Shown here piece by piece: positions 20,361 through 31,517 of a stretch of 64,000 bases of DNA. The notes under the pieces are model-generated. The model was not told the origin of the DNA. It worked only from the letters and a program-made list of their open reading frames with translations, and made no database searches. How positions within the stretch are numbered: position 1 is the first letter of the stretch; every line of letters starts with the position of its first letter. Where the stretch lies: the NCBI GenBank assembly GCA_037127315.1, contig JBBBDQ010001027.1, positions 2,312,501 to 2,376,500 on the forward strand. Direction: 5' to 3'. Made by a program: the position numbers and the translations under genes. This DNA is from Ascarosepion bandense (Eukaryota > Mollusca > Cephalopoda > Sepiida > Sepiidae).

Positions 20361-21668
20361 CAGGGGTTGGCAACCTTTTGAAGAGTGAGGTCCAAAAAGC
20401 TATGGCTCCAGTGTCATGGTGGAGAACCGTTTTACTAAATATGTGAATAAATTTTATATGTGTTTGAAGAAAGCAAGGATTCAATATAATTTAATTGTAC
20501 TTAAAGAATATCACTCATTTCACTGGTAAATTTTCGTTTTAGTTCCCGAAGGCTTTCCCTACTTTAAATTTCTCCAAAATAGAATTATTTCTGTGCAAAT
20601 GTATATGCTGAAATCAAATCAACAATTAGTTATTAAAGAAACCTACCTTTATTGATCTGAACGTCCAGAAAAAAATCGAACTACATTTTGTCTCCCGTGG
20701 CTCTAACGCAGTCATGTTAATTAACTGCTGAATAATTCGGCGTAGGACAACAAATTTCGGTTTATTTTCGGCTTATTTACCTCCTTTACTGAAATTTCCG
20801 CCTATTTACTTCCTGTAATGAAAGTAATACGCGATTTTTTTCTACGCGTATTACTTTCATTAAAGGAAGTAAATAGGCTGAAATTTGTACCTATGCAGTT
20901 AATTACATGACTTCGTGAGAGTTACGGGAGAGAAAAAATGCCTGATGAAGTTCGATTTTTTCTGGTCGTTAAGATCAATAAAAGTAAATTTCTTCAATAA
21001 GTAATTGTTGATTTGAGTTCAGCATATACATTTGCACAGAAATAATGCTATTTTGGATAAATTTGAAGAAGGACCTAAAACGAAAATTTACCATTTTACT
21101 ACAAGATAACAAAAAAAAAAAAAAAAATACAAACACATTCAACAAATAAATCTTTATTTTTTTTACTCTAGGAATAAAACAAACTACTATTACCAGGAAG
21201 TGAATAATTTCGGAATTGCAGAAAGTATTTCACCTTCTTTCTCAATCCGATAAAAAACAGGTTTCTGAAGCAGAAAAAAAGGAAACTATCTGACGGGAAT
21301 TTTGTTAAAAAAAATATTACATCTTAAAATAAATGTTTCATAAATCAGTACTGAACAAAAAAATTCATTAAAATCCGTTTAAATTATATATTCATTTAAA
21401 GTGCTCTCTCACGAAAGCATTTTCCCAGAAAAAGTGAAAGGGCGTATGCTAATTTTGACGATTCTTACAAATAAAAAATAAAAGTAAAACATATTCTCCA
21501 GGTAAAAAGAAATAATGTTTTAAATTTCGACGCAATATATTCAGACTATCAACTGTCACTTTAGTTTGGTTTAACTATATTTATATCGTGTCCTGAGCAA
21601 GGTAGCGGGCCTAACAAGATTCACTCGTGGGCCGGATGTGGCCCGCAGGCCGGGGTTGCCGACCACTG
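20361..21668. mobile_element. Non-autonomous hAT-type element, complete, with 8-bp target duplication
   Basis: The left end is CAGGGGTTGGCAACC and the right end, inverted, CAGTGGTCGGCAACC. An exact 8-bp direct repeat atttaaaa flanks it (20,353-20,360 and 21,669-21,676). CAG...CTG ends and an 8-bp duplication are diagnostic of hAT. The 1,308 bp hold no transposase frame. The centre (about 20,525-21,107) is one long inverted repeat. Near the right end it carries gggccggatgtggcccgcag, a phrase typical of hAT termini. Confidence 0.92.
20525..21107. repeat. Long inverted repeat (foldback) inside the hAT element
   Basis: Left and right arms mirror each other around about 20,843. The inner stem is cctatttacttcc(t)gtaatgaaagtaatacgcg with its complement at 20,852-20,888. 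Outer matches include ctgtgcaaatgtatatgctg (20,596) against cagcatatacatttgcacag (21,022). Arms reach about 280 bp with indels. Such a transcript would form long double-stranded RNA. Confidence 0.9.
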
Positions 21669-21676
21669 ATTTAAAA

Positions 21677-21994
21677 GTTCAACATTACTTTTAGCTTTAT
21701 TGTTGAGTTTACCTAAAAGTACAGCTTCAAAGCATACATTTGCGGCTTTTAAGAGGCATACAAGTCTTTTTGTTTTCATTACTGTTCTTTGCGCATTATT
21801 TGAGGTCTTATTTGAAACAGTTGTGTATTTGGATTAGCGATGTGCATAGCAACCTAACGGTTAAGAGGCTTCTGAATTTACGATCATGATAGCTTCCCGA
21901 TTTGTTCCGGGGAGATTCTTAATTAACACAGGTGCATAATACCTTATTTCTGAAATGTCCGGTATTTGAACACTGTCCTTTCTGCCTATGATTT
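21677..21994. other. Unique-looking spacer
   Basis: No repeat shared within the window and no credible frame. Confidence 0.4.
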
Positions 21995-21997
21995 GCG

Positions 21998-22295
21998 TTA
22001 ATAGTAATAATTGACAGGCCCTGTTACACCATTAGACCAGGAACGGGTTTCCTCCTCGGCAATCTTGTTTCTCTCATCTGTCCACCTGTCATCAATCCAT
22101 AGCCTCGTTTCGAAAATGATGATTGCCAACGTAATGTCGTATTCCTTCTCGGCTCCTTGGCAGTGATTTCTGGTTATTGGCACAAGTCCGCTCATGTGGC
22201 ATTCTGGAGAGATTCCAGCAAACCACAAGACAGTGGTTGTCAAGAAAAGAGATTCTGTATTCAGTGCACTAGTTCTGATGATGACAACGTGGTAG
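21998..22295 (-). CDS. Unrecognised possible exon or ORF
   Basis: A minus-strand frame free of repeats reads YHVVIIRTSALNTESLF, LTTTVLWFAGISPECHMSG, LVPITRNHCQGAEKEYDIT, LAIIIFETRLWIDDRWTDER and ends NGVTGPVNYYY-stop. Its composition is balanced, unlike the low-complexity frames nearby. A polypyrimidine tract and tctctcctcag lie just before 22,295, a plausible splice acceptor giving phase 2. I recognise no domain. It could be an exon of a host gene, an old transposon piece or chance. Confidence 0.25.
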
Positions 22296-22445
22296 CTGAG
22301 GAGAGACAAAAACAGAGAGCAAGAGAAAGAAAGAAATGGGAGAGACAGAAAAAAGTAGGAAAGGGTGGACATTTCAAAAAGATTTGAAAGTGAGAGAAGG
22401 GGAAAGAAAAATAATTCAAGCCAGACTAAGAGAAAAACAAAGAAT

Positions 22446-22448
<3 letters not shown>

Positions 22449-22506
<58 letters not shown>

Positions 22507-22668
22507 GTCTCTTTCTGTCTCTCCGGATAAAGAAATGAAGAGAAAAACAAAAACAAAGAATTGTGTGTCTCTTTTTTTCTGGATAAGAAAAGAGAGACAG
22601 AGTTGGAGAGTGATAAAAAATTAAAAAATTAAAAAAAAGACAATTCTTTTCTTTCTATTATAACTTTG

Positions 22669-22705
<37 letters not shown>
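22449..22705. repeat. (TC)n microsatellites
   Basis: Pure tc runs lie at 22,449-22,500 and about 22,670-22,705, with purine/pyrimidine-biased sequence between them. Confidence 0.95.
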
Positions 22706-22708
<3 letters not shown>

Positions 22709-23640
22709 GTGCGTTGTGGTGCAGTGGATATCGACTCGGAACGACAAATCAGGGTGCCGAGTTCGAATTCCATTTGAATTCCTTGCATTCACTTACGCGC
22801 AAATACTCTTGGGAAAGGTATTAATCCGTCTCTTCCCTCCAGTTATGGGTTAAATAATAGGACAGATTGGGTTCTATAGCCTTGGTCGGCAACCAGTCTA
22901 CCGCAGAAAGCAATGGCAACCTACTGCGGGATAATCTTCTGCCCAGTCAGTCATGTCTCTTTCGTGACATGATCGCCCAAAGCGTGTATAACGTATGGCA
23001 CTTAACTGACTGACTGAATATAATATTTGGAATAATGATTAAGGCTTATATTGTTCATAAAGTGGGGGATCAGTTTATTACTTCATAACATAGGAAACCG
23101 ATGCCCCACTAATTACTACATAATAATATAATAGATTTCTTTTCCCTTTACCTATGAGTCAAATGATAGGACAGATTGGGTTCTATAGCCTTGGTCGGCA
23201 ACCAGTCTACCGCAGAAAGCAATGGCAACCTACTCCGGGATAATCTTCTTCTGCCCAGTCAGTCATGTCTCTTTCGAGACATGATCGCCCAAATCGTGTA
23301 TCACGTTTGGTACTTAACCGACTGAATATAATAGTTGAAAACATGATTAAGGCTTCTACTAGGTATAAAGTGGGGGATCAGTTTTATGTTGTTATGGAGT
23401 CATAAACTGATCCCCTACAAAGTATTACTTAATAATATAATACGTCTTTTCTCCCTCTAGTTATGAGTCAAATAACAGGACAGATTGGGTTATATAGACT
23501 TGATTAGCAACCAGTTTACTGCAGAAAGCAATGGCAAACTAATTTTGGATAATCTTCTGCCTAGTCAGTCATGTCTCTTTCGAGATATGATCGCACAAAG
23601 CATGTTTCACGTATAGTACTTGACTGACTGACTCTCTCTC
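22706..23640 (+). mobile_element. SINE-A multimer: one head and three body units
   Basis: The head is gtggtgcagtggatatcg (A box) with gagttcgaattcc (B box). The first body follows: cttgggaaagg, ggacagattgggttctatag, ggcaaccagtctaccgcag, gcaatggcaacctact, ending ggcacttaactgactgactg. Headless bodies repeat at about 23,150 and 23,455: ggacagattggg lies at 22,860, 23,170 and 23,479, a period of about 310 bp. Each spacer carries gggggatcagttt with an inverted partner gatcccc/gatgcccc. The final tail runs into (TC)n. Confidence 0.92.
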
Positions 23641-24261
23641 TCTCTCTCTCTCTCCCCCTTTTTTTGTCTTTCTATTCCTCTTCCTTTTCTTTTGATTATT
23701 TGGTTATTTTCTCAATTATTTCTTACTCTCTGTCTCAATTTCTTTTTATATTCTTTGTCTCTCTCGAAATAAAGAAAAGAGAGAGTTTATAAGAAATAGA
23801 GAGAGAGAGAACATTCTTTGTCTTTCTCTTTTTCCTGATAATGAGAGAAAAAAGAATTGAAATGAAATGAAACGAAGCGAAGACAAAATATGAAGTGTAA
23901 AAGAGAGAAAGAAAAAAAAAGAGACAGAGAGACAAAGACTTGAAATAAAAAAGGAAAGAATTTAGATGGAAGGCAGAGAAGAAGAAACAAAAACAAAAAA
24001 ATTAAATGAGAAAGACACAACAGAAAAAATAGAGAAAAGTGACCAGAATTAAAATAAATTGAAAAGACGAAGAGAGACAAAAGTAAAATGTAAAGGAGAG
24101 AGAAAAAAGAATTGAATGAGGCAGACGATATTTAGAAGTAGGAGAAAGAGAAAAAGCGGGAGACAAAGAATAGATTGAAACATAAAGACAGTCGAAATGA
24201 AAGGAATAAAAGGAAAGAAAAACAATTGAATGAGACAGACAAACTATTTAAAATAAAAAGT
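23641..24261. repeat. Purine/pyrimidine-rich low-complexity DNA
   Basis: A (TC)n run at 23,634-23,655 is followed by CT-rich and then GA-rich sequence. The minus-strand frames rich in Phe, Leu and Ser are composition effects. Confidence 0.8.
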
Positions 24262-25660
24262 GGAGAATGAATGAAATACAAAGAATCAGAATTAAAGCAA
24301 GAGAAGAAGAGAGACCAAAAATTAGAATGCGAATGTGAGAGAGCAATTAGGGAGGAGATACAAACAATTTAAAGAGAAGGACAATAAATTAAAATGAAAA
24401 CGAGGGAGACAAAGAATAGAAAGACAACGACAAAGAGATTAATTGAAAGGCAAAGAAAAAAGAGAGAATGAAAAGAAAAGATTAAAGAAGGAGGACAGAG
24501 GGTGTTAGATAGTGAGAAAGAGAAAAAGAAGAATGAAAGAGAGTATAAATGAGATTGACATGAAAAATAAGAGAGAAGGAGTAAAATGAAGAAACACAGA
24601 ATAACAAGCGGGATTTGAAATCTATATTCAGTAAAATAAAGGGAAAAAATGTGTGATCTCCCTTTTGTATATGACAATGGACTCAACTGAGTATACATAT
24701 ACTCCTGTCATAGAGAGAACAGCAGTTGAGAGTTGAGAGTCCTTGTAGAGATCCGTTAGAGTTATCGGAGAGTACTGGAACTGATACGTAAGTTACCGAG
24801 AGATACCGAAGTTACTCAGAGACTACCGCATCAGAAGGCAGACAAGCTCTGAGCTCCACTCAGCTAGAATAATATAGCCGTATATACTATTTCCAACGAC
24901 TTCACTTCAAGACTTGTACACATTTATTCCTTACTAATAGTATTCCTGGATTTACTAACCTGCGTTCAAGTTTGTATATTACGTTCAATATAACCTACTT
25001 TTCTATCTCACTATCTGCTTTTGTTGTTCATTATTTTGTACGGTTCCTCACCCGGAATCAACAACAGAAACAATGAGAGAAAAACAGAAAAAAAAGACGT
25101 TGAATTTGATAGTGAAGATTGAAAAGAAAAAGAGAAAAAGAAAGTTATATGAATAAAATTCAAGGTGAATTGGACAGACAATATGGAAAGAAAAAATGTA
25201 ATGAAACAGATCTTCTTTGTAACTTGTCCTTTCAGGACGTAGGCGATCATGGCTTTCAACATCTCCCTGGTGGCTCTTAGCACGCTTTCTCCTGTTACAC
25301 CACACAACCCTCATTCCGTCATCCACCTGATCTGGTCCTTCATATATGTTATCCACTGCCTTCCTGTGTCTCTTTTACCCTCTATCTGGCCTGTTAGTAT
25401 CAGGTTCTCCAAGCCCTCCTTCCTCATTGCATGCCCCAGGAGCTTTAGTTTTGTCTCTTCCTGATGCTCAGTATTTTCCTTTTCGTTCCCATCCTTTCCA
25501 ATACCTCATCATTGCTCACATGTTCGGTCCATGATATTCGCTGCATCCTTCTGAAGAACCACATTGCAGTTGCTTCAAGTTTATTCTTCATTTTTGAGAA
25601 TATTGTCCAGCATTCACTGCCATATTGTAGAACTGATATCACATAGAAATCCAGTACTCT
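24262..25660. repeat. Segmental duplicate block, copy 2 (partner at 7.18-8.33 kb)
   Basis: It contains in order the purine-rich stretch, solo LTR, a purine-rich stretch and LINE-R, as in copy 1. This copy keeps the roughly 290 bp (25,086-25,370) missing from the partner, including the 3' end of the LINE-R, so it is closer to the ancestral arrangement. Confidence 0.88.
24650..25066. mobile_element. Solo LTR (copy 2), 417 bp
   Basis: It reads TGTGTGATCTCCC at the left and GGAATCAACAACA at the right. Compared with copy 1, it has lost three bases at the left end, and a C-to-A change breaks the terminal inverted match. Otherwise the two are highly similar throughout. Confidence 0.72.
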
Positions 25661-25998
25661 CTTCTTTGTTTCTAGTGAAAATTTCCTGTCTCTTAATATT
25701 CTATTCAACTTCTGGAACTCGTCCTTTGCCTTCGGATCTCTGTGTCGCACTTTCCGTCTTCTATTAGAACACTTCCCAGGTATTTAAATTTTTGTACCTG
25801 CTTGATTCTAGTATCACCGACCTGTATTTGGCATTTTGGGCAGCTCTTTTTGCTGATGACCATGCATTCGGTTCTCTTGCAGTTTACCTGTGGTCCTTTC
25901 TTGTCACTCTCTTCAGCTACCTTCTGTAGGAGGTCTTGTAGCTTTTCCTTTTCGTGTCTGTAATCAGCACTGTATCATCTGCGTACCTTATGTTGTCC
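25210..25998 (-). mobile_element. LINE-R 3' half, reaching the RT catalytic region
   Basis: From its left (3') edge the minus strand carries RKRQ/KRKILS, ISWTEHVSNDEVLERMGTKR, FYVISVLQYGSECWTIFSK, LETKKRVLDFYV, then FQKLNRILRDRKFS. The right edge reads into the catalytic box (tacgcagatgatacagt, Y-A-D-D-T). Frameshifts separate these blocks. Its 3' terminal sequence tcctgaaaggacaag is near 25,222. Confidence 0.9.
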
Positions 25999-26408
25999 AA
26001 ATTGTGGCCTCCAATTCAAAAAATTGAAAAAAGTGAAAAAGAAAGGCGAAGAAAACAAAAAAAAAAGAATGAAAAGAAAAAGAGAAAAAAAATGTGAATA
26101 AGACTGAAGGAAGAATTAAAAGATAAAAAGAAAATGAATGAAAGGTGAATAAGAAGAATGAAGGGTTGAAAAAAAAGGTAAATAATTCAGAGGAATGATT
26201 GTAAAGGGAAAAAGAATGAAATATGAATAAGGAATGAGGGAAATTGAAAGCAAAAGGAGAAAAAGAAAACGATGAATAAGACAAAGAAGCTAACTTAAAA
26301 AAATGAAAGAATGTGAAGATTGAAATGAAAAAGTAACAAAGAAAGAAAAAGATTAAACGGTTGAAATAAGATTGAGGCGGCCACATAGGCAAATAAAGAA
26401 AAGACGCC

Positions 26409-26447
<39 letters not shown>

Positions 26448-26504
26448 GTGGAAAATTAAACCAAAAAGAAAGAAAGAAAGAAAGGAGAAAAAAAGGAAAT
26501 TTTT
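25999..26504. repeat. Purine-rich low-complexity DNA with (GAAA)n
   Basis: GAAA arrays lie at about 26,410-26,446 and 26,465-26,485. The overlapping Phe/Ser-rich minus frames are artefacts. Confidence 0.9.
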
Positions 26505-26845
26505 TTTTTTTTTTTTTATAAGCGTTTCACCCCGAGCAAGGCATGTCACTGCCACTACTGCGCAGGGGGCTACGTAGAGTGGAGAAAGGATGATTAAATA
26601 TAGGAAATGTCAGAGGGTGGGTGATAGGCGGGTAAGGATACTGAGAATGAGGGTTGGGTAGATGAGAGTGTTCTGAGAATAGTTGGGAGTTAGTGTGATA
26701 GGAGGTGTCTATTGACCCTACATTTAAACACCTGGAGATTGTAGCTGTCGGGAAAAGCAGAGTTGTGGAAGGGAGTTCCACAGGCGGGAAGCGCGAGAAA
26801 AGAAGCTGTTGGAGTAGAATTTACGGTTACATCTTATCCAAAAAG
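26505..26845 (-). mobile_element. LINE-J 3' end with tail
   Basis: The minus strand ends agccccctgcgcagtagtgg, cagtgacatgccttgctcggggtg, aaacgcttataaaaa. Upstream is WNSLPQLCFSRQLQSPGV, the last RT-frame codons before the UTR. The poly-T at 26,499-26,518 is the inverted poly-A tail. Confidence 0.85.
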
Positions 26846-27080
26846 AAAGAAAGAAAGAATATTGAAGAAGGCTATTAGAAAGAACGAAAGAAAAAGTACT
26901 AAAGAAAGCTCTATTTGAAAAAAAGAAAGAAGGAAACAAAGAAAAAACAAAGAAGGAAAAGAGACTGAAAGAAAAGAGAAAGAAGGAAAGATAGTTGTAT
27001 GACAGCTTCAAAATGAAAGCTTGATGGAATATGTCAAATAGGGAAGGATTGTCAGACAATGGAAAGCTAGTAAGAACAAT

Positions 27081-27115
<35 letters not shown>

Positions 27116-27141
27116 AAAGAAATGGTGAACAAGTAATCCGA

Positions 27142-27185
<44 letters not shown>

Positions 27186-27195
27186 ACGAATCACC

Positions 27196-27230
<35 letters not shown>

Positions 27231-27560
27231 AATGGTGGACAATTAATCCAAAAAGAAAGAAAGAAAAAAAGAAAGAAAGAAAGAAAGAAAGAATCGCGGA
27301 AAGAAAGAAAGAAAAAAAGAAAGAAAGAAAGAAAGAAAAGAGAAGGAATGCTGAATAAGAGAAAAGAAAAACCTGAAAAGAACGTAGAACGAAAAGTAAA
27401 AAGGCAAAAACTGATTGACGAGTAAAAGTAACGCTAAAATAAACGAAGAGCATGAAGAAAGATTTAAAAAAAGCTAAGCAATTTGAAATGGAAAAAAAGA
27501 AGCAAAGAAGACGTAGAGACAAAATGGTATCCGAAAATCAAGATTTTCGTCAAAAGCTTG
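26846..27560. repeat. (GAAA)n tetranucleotide arrays with interspersed unique linkers
   Basis: Long GAAA runs at 27,081-27,120, 27,139-27,186, 27,197-27,231, 27,250-27,291 and 27,300-27,340 are separated by short linkers, two of which share atggtgga/atggtgaacaa and taatccgaaa/taatccaaaa. The array therefore grew as a compound unit as well as by slippage. Confidence 0.92.
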
Positions 27561-27614
27561 ACTCCAATGACAGACATTCATTTCTTCACAGGTCAAACAA
27601 ATTATTTTTTTTAA

Positions 27615-28235
27615 GTGTCAGTCAGTCAGTTAAGTGCCATACGTGATACACGCTTTTGGCGATCATGTCTCGAAAGAGACATGACTGACAGGGCAGACGG
27701 TTAACCCGCAGTAGGTTGCCATTGATTTCTGCGGTAGACTATTACCAGCCAAGTTTATAGAACGCAATCTGTCCTAATATTTAACTCATAGCTAAAGAGG
27801 GAAGAGATGTATTATATTTTAAGTAGTAATTAGTGGGGGATCAGTTTATTACTTCATAACAATATAAAACTGATCCCCTACTTTATGCCCAGTAGAAGCC
27901 TTAATCATGTTTCCAGCTATTATAATTTCAGTCAGTTAATTGCCTTACGTGATACACGCTTTGGGCGATCATGTGCCGAAAGAGACATGACTGGCTGGGC
28001 AGAAGATTATCCCGCAGTAGGTTGCCATTGCTTTCTGCGGTAGACTAGTTGCCAGCCAAGGCTATAGAACCCAATCAGTCCTATTATATAACCCATAACT
28101 GGAGGGAAGAGACGGGTTAATACCTTTGCCAAGGGTATTTGCGTGTAAGTGAATGTAAGGAATTCAACTGAATTTGAACTCGGATCCCCGATTTCGCGTT
28201 CCGAGCCGATATCCAGTGCATCACAACACACGTAC
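27615..28235 (-). mobile_element. SINE-A dimer: one head, two body units
   Basis: The head is at the right edge (gtgatgcactggatatcgg on the minus strand, B box ttcaaattcag). Bodies end with the agtcagttaa motif near 27,930 and 27,617, a spacing of 313 bp. The spacer carries gggggatcagtttatta and aaactgatcccc, a 13-bp hairpin. It matches the multimers at 22.7 and 47.5 kb. Confidence 0.92.
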
Positions 28236-29213
28236 ATATAAAAAAAATGTATCCTCTTGAATTCAGACCAAGACGCGATCTTTTAAGCTGTGAGGTCACG
28301 CGATCGTGTTTTTGTTTGACACAGTTCGTAATTGTCACTCAGAGGAAGCGTTCAGGTGGTGGATTCTTGAAACGAGGCCCGGCTGGACCAGTGTAAAGGT
28401 CAGATTACCAAATTAATCAACTCTCACTTTGCCAGTGCGGACATCTGTTGCTGTACAGACAGAATTTTTTTTTTTTAATAAATAAGAAAAGTCAGTAAGT
28501 TTCGCTTATTTGAGGCCCAGATGCAGTTTGTCTTCTCATACGGTACATAGACATTTACTATGACTAGAAATAACCGTTAAAATTTCGCAGTTTTCCTATT
28601 TGAAGTTTTTTATTATTCTCAGTTAATGATTGAATAATCTCATGGCAAGTTCTACGACAAACAGCTATTCCTAAAATGACCCGAACACATAGTTAAATGT
28701 TTAACAATATATTGCAGTAGCAATTATAAGCAAGAATACTGTTTGTTATTTTAAGAAGTAAGAGGGTACAAATGAAAAGACTTGAAACTGACAACTTTTC
28801 CATTTTCCATCACTGACACAGACATTAAAAACTATCTTCCATTTTTTTTTCCTTTCTTTTATTCGTTTTCTCGTTAAAACCAAGTAGCGTATCCAATATA
28901 TCTTTTCCTCATATCAACGTGATCAAACTGAACTGTAACTTTTTTATGTGGTATTGGCAGATGCTAAAAACTTCTATCTTCTTACTTTCTTTCTTTTTCT
29001 CTGTGAAACTAAGTATTTTTTTAATATTTCGTTCCTATTTTTCAATGCGATTAAAACAAAATCGTCCATTATTTATAAGGTATTGGCAAGGCGTAACGGT
29101 CGTTATAAAATGTTTTAAGAAATATGTTTGCTGGTCGATTTTTTATTTATAAACATTGAAAACAGTAAAATACACATCAAATTTTTTTAATGATCTCTCT
29201 TTATTATTATTAA
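28236..29213. other. AT-rich sequence without recognisable gene
   Basis: The 77-codon frame at 28,919-29,152 is hydrophobic and AT-driven, and I do not support it. No repeat is shared within the window. Confidence 0.45.
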
Positions 29214-29250
29214 CTAGCATCATAACCCGGCGTTGCCCGTGCAACTCAGA
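29214..29250 (-). mobile_element. Possible Helitron 3' terminus of another family
   Basis: On the minus strand the sequence acgggcaacgccgggtt, 7 nt, then CTAG followed by T resembles the Hel-1 terminus, but the adjoining body is different. No 5' partner could be located, so the element length is unknown. Confidence 0.4.
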
Positions 29251-30340
29251 ACATTTTAGTAGTAGGAGAAAATGCCTTTTTTTTTTCTTTTTTTTTTTTT
29301 TTTACATATTTTGTTTTTGATTGAAAAAAACATTTTTTTTTTAAATATTTCTTTTGTTTCAAAATTACGAAGAAAATAATTCACATTTTTTTGTTGACCA
29401 AATGAATTTTAAAAACGTCGGACAAAAATTAAATATAAAGGCTTTTTTTTAAATCTGCGTTTCACACGTGTGATTTAATTTCTGTGACGTAATTCAGCAA
29501 CTATCTTAGATCTTAGATGTTTTACGAGCAAATGTAAACAATCCTGTCCTTTTGCCAAAAAGTGCGAAAGGGAAAATTGCTGAACTTAAAACTCAAAAAG
29601 TATGTGTCGACCTGGCTTCCCTGCAGATATGTGTCCCTAGATATATAGACATATATGGTTATAATTCCATAATTTATTTCGGCAGTAGAAAAATTGCAAA
29701 CTGCTTCTTCAAACCCGAAAAATCAAATGTTAGATTTAACTCAGTATATTAAAAAAAAAAAAAAGATTACGTATACACAGAGAAGGAATAAAGTTACATG
29801 AAGGGCAGAGGTGTATACAGTTAAACACTGAAGCAACAGATACCGGAAATGTTACAAAAAAAAAAATGAACACTTACACCAAATCACACATATACAAAAC
29901 ATCTTAAGGGACAAAATAATATACAAGTACTACCAATACAATCAATATAATCATACATAAACACACACAGAAATATAACTATAAGAGGCCATATATACAC
30001 ACAATAAAATACACGAAAAATCACAAAACTAAAAATAACCAACAGAAGAAAAAATAAAATTTTAAAAAAGAAAAAAAGAAAAAGGGTCTTTATAGTATAA
30101 TATAATTATCATCACAAATAATTAGCAATCACATAAAATTTATATGTTACAAATAATAATACAATATTCTCAAGGAAAAAATTTTTAAAGAAAATAATAG
30201 CTTCATAATTATATATTTGCACTTTTAAATTTTAGAAACCAATACAAGTTTTCTTAAAAGGAAAAATTCGTTAGAAAGTTTCTAGAAAAACGAATGCAGA
30301 ATTTTTATAGAATATTAATCGACGCAAATAAAAGTTGAAA
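29251..30340. other. AT-rich, A-rich sequence
   Basis: It includes T-runs near 29,277-29,340 and acaaata-rich sequence from 29,870 to 30,230. The 66-codon frame at 29,552-29,752 has no recognisable motif. Confidence 0.45.
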
Positions 30341-30344
30341 TGAG

Positions 30345-31375
30345 TTAGCCAATATGTGGTTCTACAGGCAGATACTGAGAATTCTGCCTGAACTGAGTTG
30401 ATATACAAAAGGGGCGTAAGACAAGGGTTTGTTTTTCACCGGATCTGTTCAACTTGTACAGCGAGAATATTTTGAGGACCCTAGAAATTATGCCTGGATT
30501 CGTAATCGGGGGCCACAATTTAAACAGCCTAAGGTACGCAGATGATACAGTGCTGATAGCAGACACAGAAAGGAAACTACAAGACCTCTTACAGAAGGTA
30601 GCAGAAGAAAGTAACAAGAAAAGACTAGAAATAAACAGCCCGAAAACTGAATGCATGGTCATCAGTACAAAAAGGGCAGCCCAAAATGCCAAATACAGGT
30701 CGGGGATACCAGAATCAAACAGGTACAAAAATTTAAATACCTGGGAAGCGTTATAACAGAAGACGGAAAGTGCGACACAGAGATCCGAAGGCGAATTGGC
30801 ATGGTGAAAGAAGCATTCCAGAAGTTGTGTAAGGTATGAAGAAACAGGACAATTTCGCTAGAAACTAGGAAGAGAGTACTGGATTGCTACGTGATGTCCG
30901 TCCTTCAATATGGCAGTGAATATTGGACAATATCATCAAAGATGAAGGAAAAACTTGAAGCAACTGAAATGTGCTTCTACAGAAGGATGCTGCGAATATC
31001 ATGGATCAAGCATGGAAATGATGGAAACAAAATGATGGAAATGATGGAAACAAAAAGGAAATTAATACTGAGCATCAGGAAGAGACAGCTGAAGTTCCTG
31101 GGACACGCAATGAGGAAGGAGGGTTTAGAGAATCTGATACTAACAGGCCAGATAGAGGGAAAAAGAGACAGGGGAAAGCAACGGATAACATATTTGAAGG
31201 ACCTAATCAGGTGGATGACGGAACGAGGATTGCATGGTGTATCAGGAGAAGGCGTGCTCAGAGTTGCCAGGTATCGGAAAACGGGGAAAGCCATGATCGC
31301 CTAAGTCCTGAAGGGACAGGGCACATGGAAGAAGATGAAGAAAGTCTTCGGGTGTACCAGATAAAAAAAAGCTAA
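30345..31375 (+). mobile_element. LINE-R, longest RT segment in the window (pseudogene)
   Basis: The plus strand reads KRGVRQG, DLFNLYSENILRTLEI, then SLRYADDTVLIADTERKL with the catalytic Y-A-D-D box near 30,537, EINSPKTECMVIS, a frameshift near 30,705, KYLGSVITEDGKCDTEIRRR, RKRVLDCYVMSVLQYGSEY, FYRRMLRIS, RKRQLKFLGHAMRKEGLENL, and a 3' end atggaagaagatgaag. A 12-codon duplication (GNDGNKMMEMMETK) sits where other copies have EHVSNDEVLERMETK. The first 60 bp look rearranged. Confidence 0.93.
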
Positions 31376-31517
31376 GAATATTTGACATTTCAATGACGTA
31401 GACGTAAATAGATTTAAATAACGATCATCAAAGCTTTAATGACGGAAGCGGTTAAAAACTTTATTTACTTATTTACATTCGGATTTATTATCTACATCAT
31501 TATTCTATGATTTATAA
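31376..31517. other. Short AT-rich spacer
   Basis: Nothing recognised. Confidence 0.5.

Noticed and set aside
23735..24698. Several Phe/Leu/Ser-rich minus-strand frames
   Set aside because: Composition effect of GA/CT-rich low-complexity DNA; no domain and no conserved segment.
26724..27522. Frames of 150-170 codons full of SFFLSFF repeats
   Set aside because: Translations of (GAAA)n arrays plus LINE-J end sequence.
30977..31294. 105-codon minus-strand frame
   Set aside because: Antisense of the LINE-R reverse transcriptase; the plus frame has the catalytic box and family motifs.
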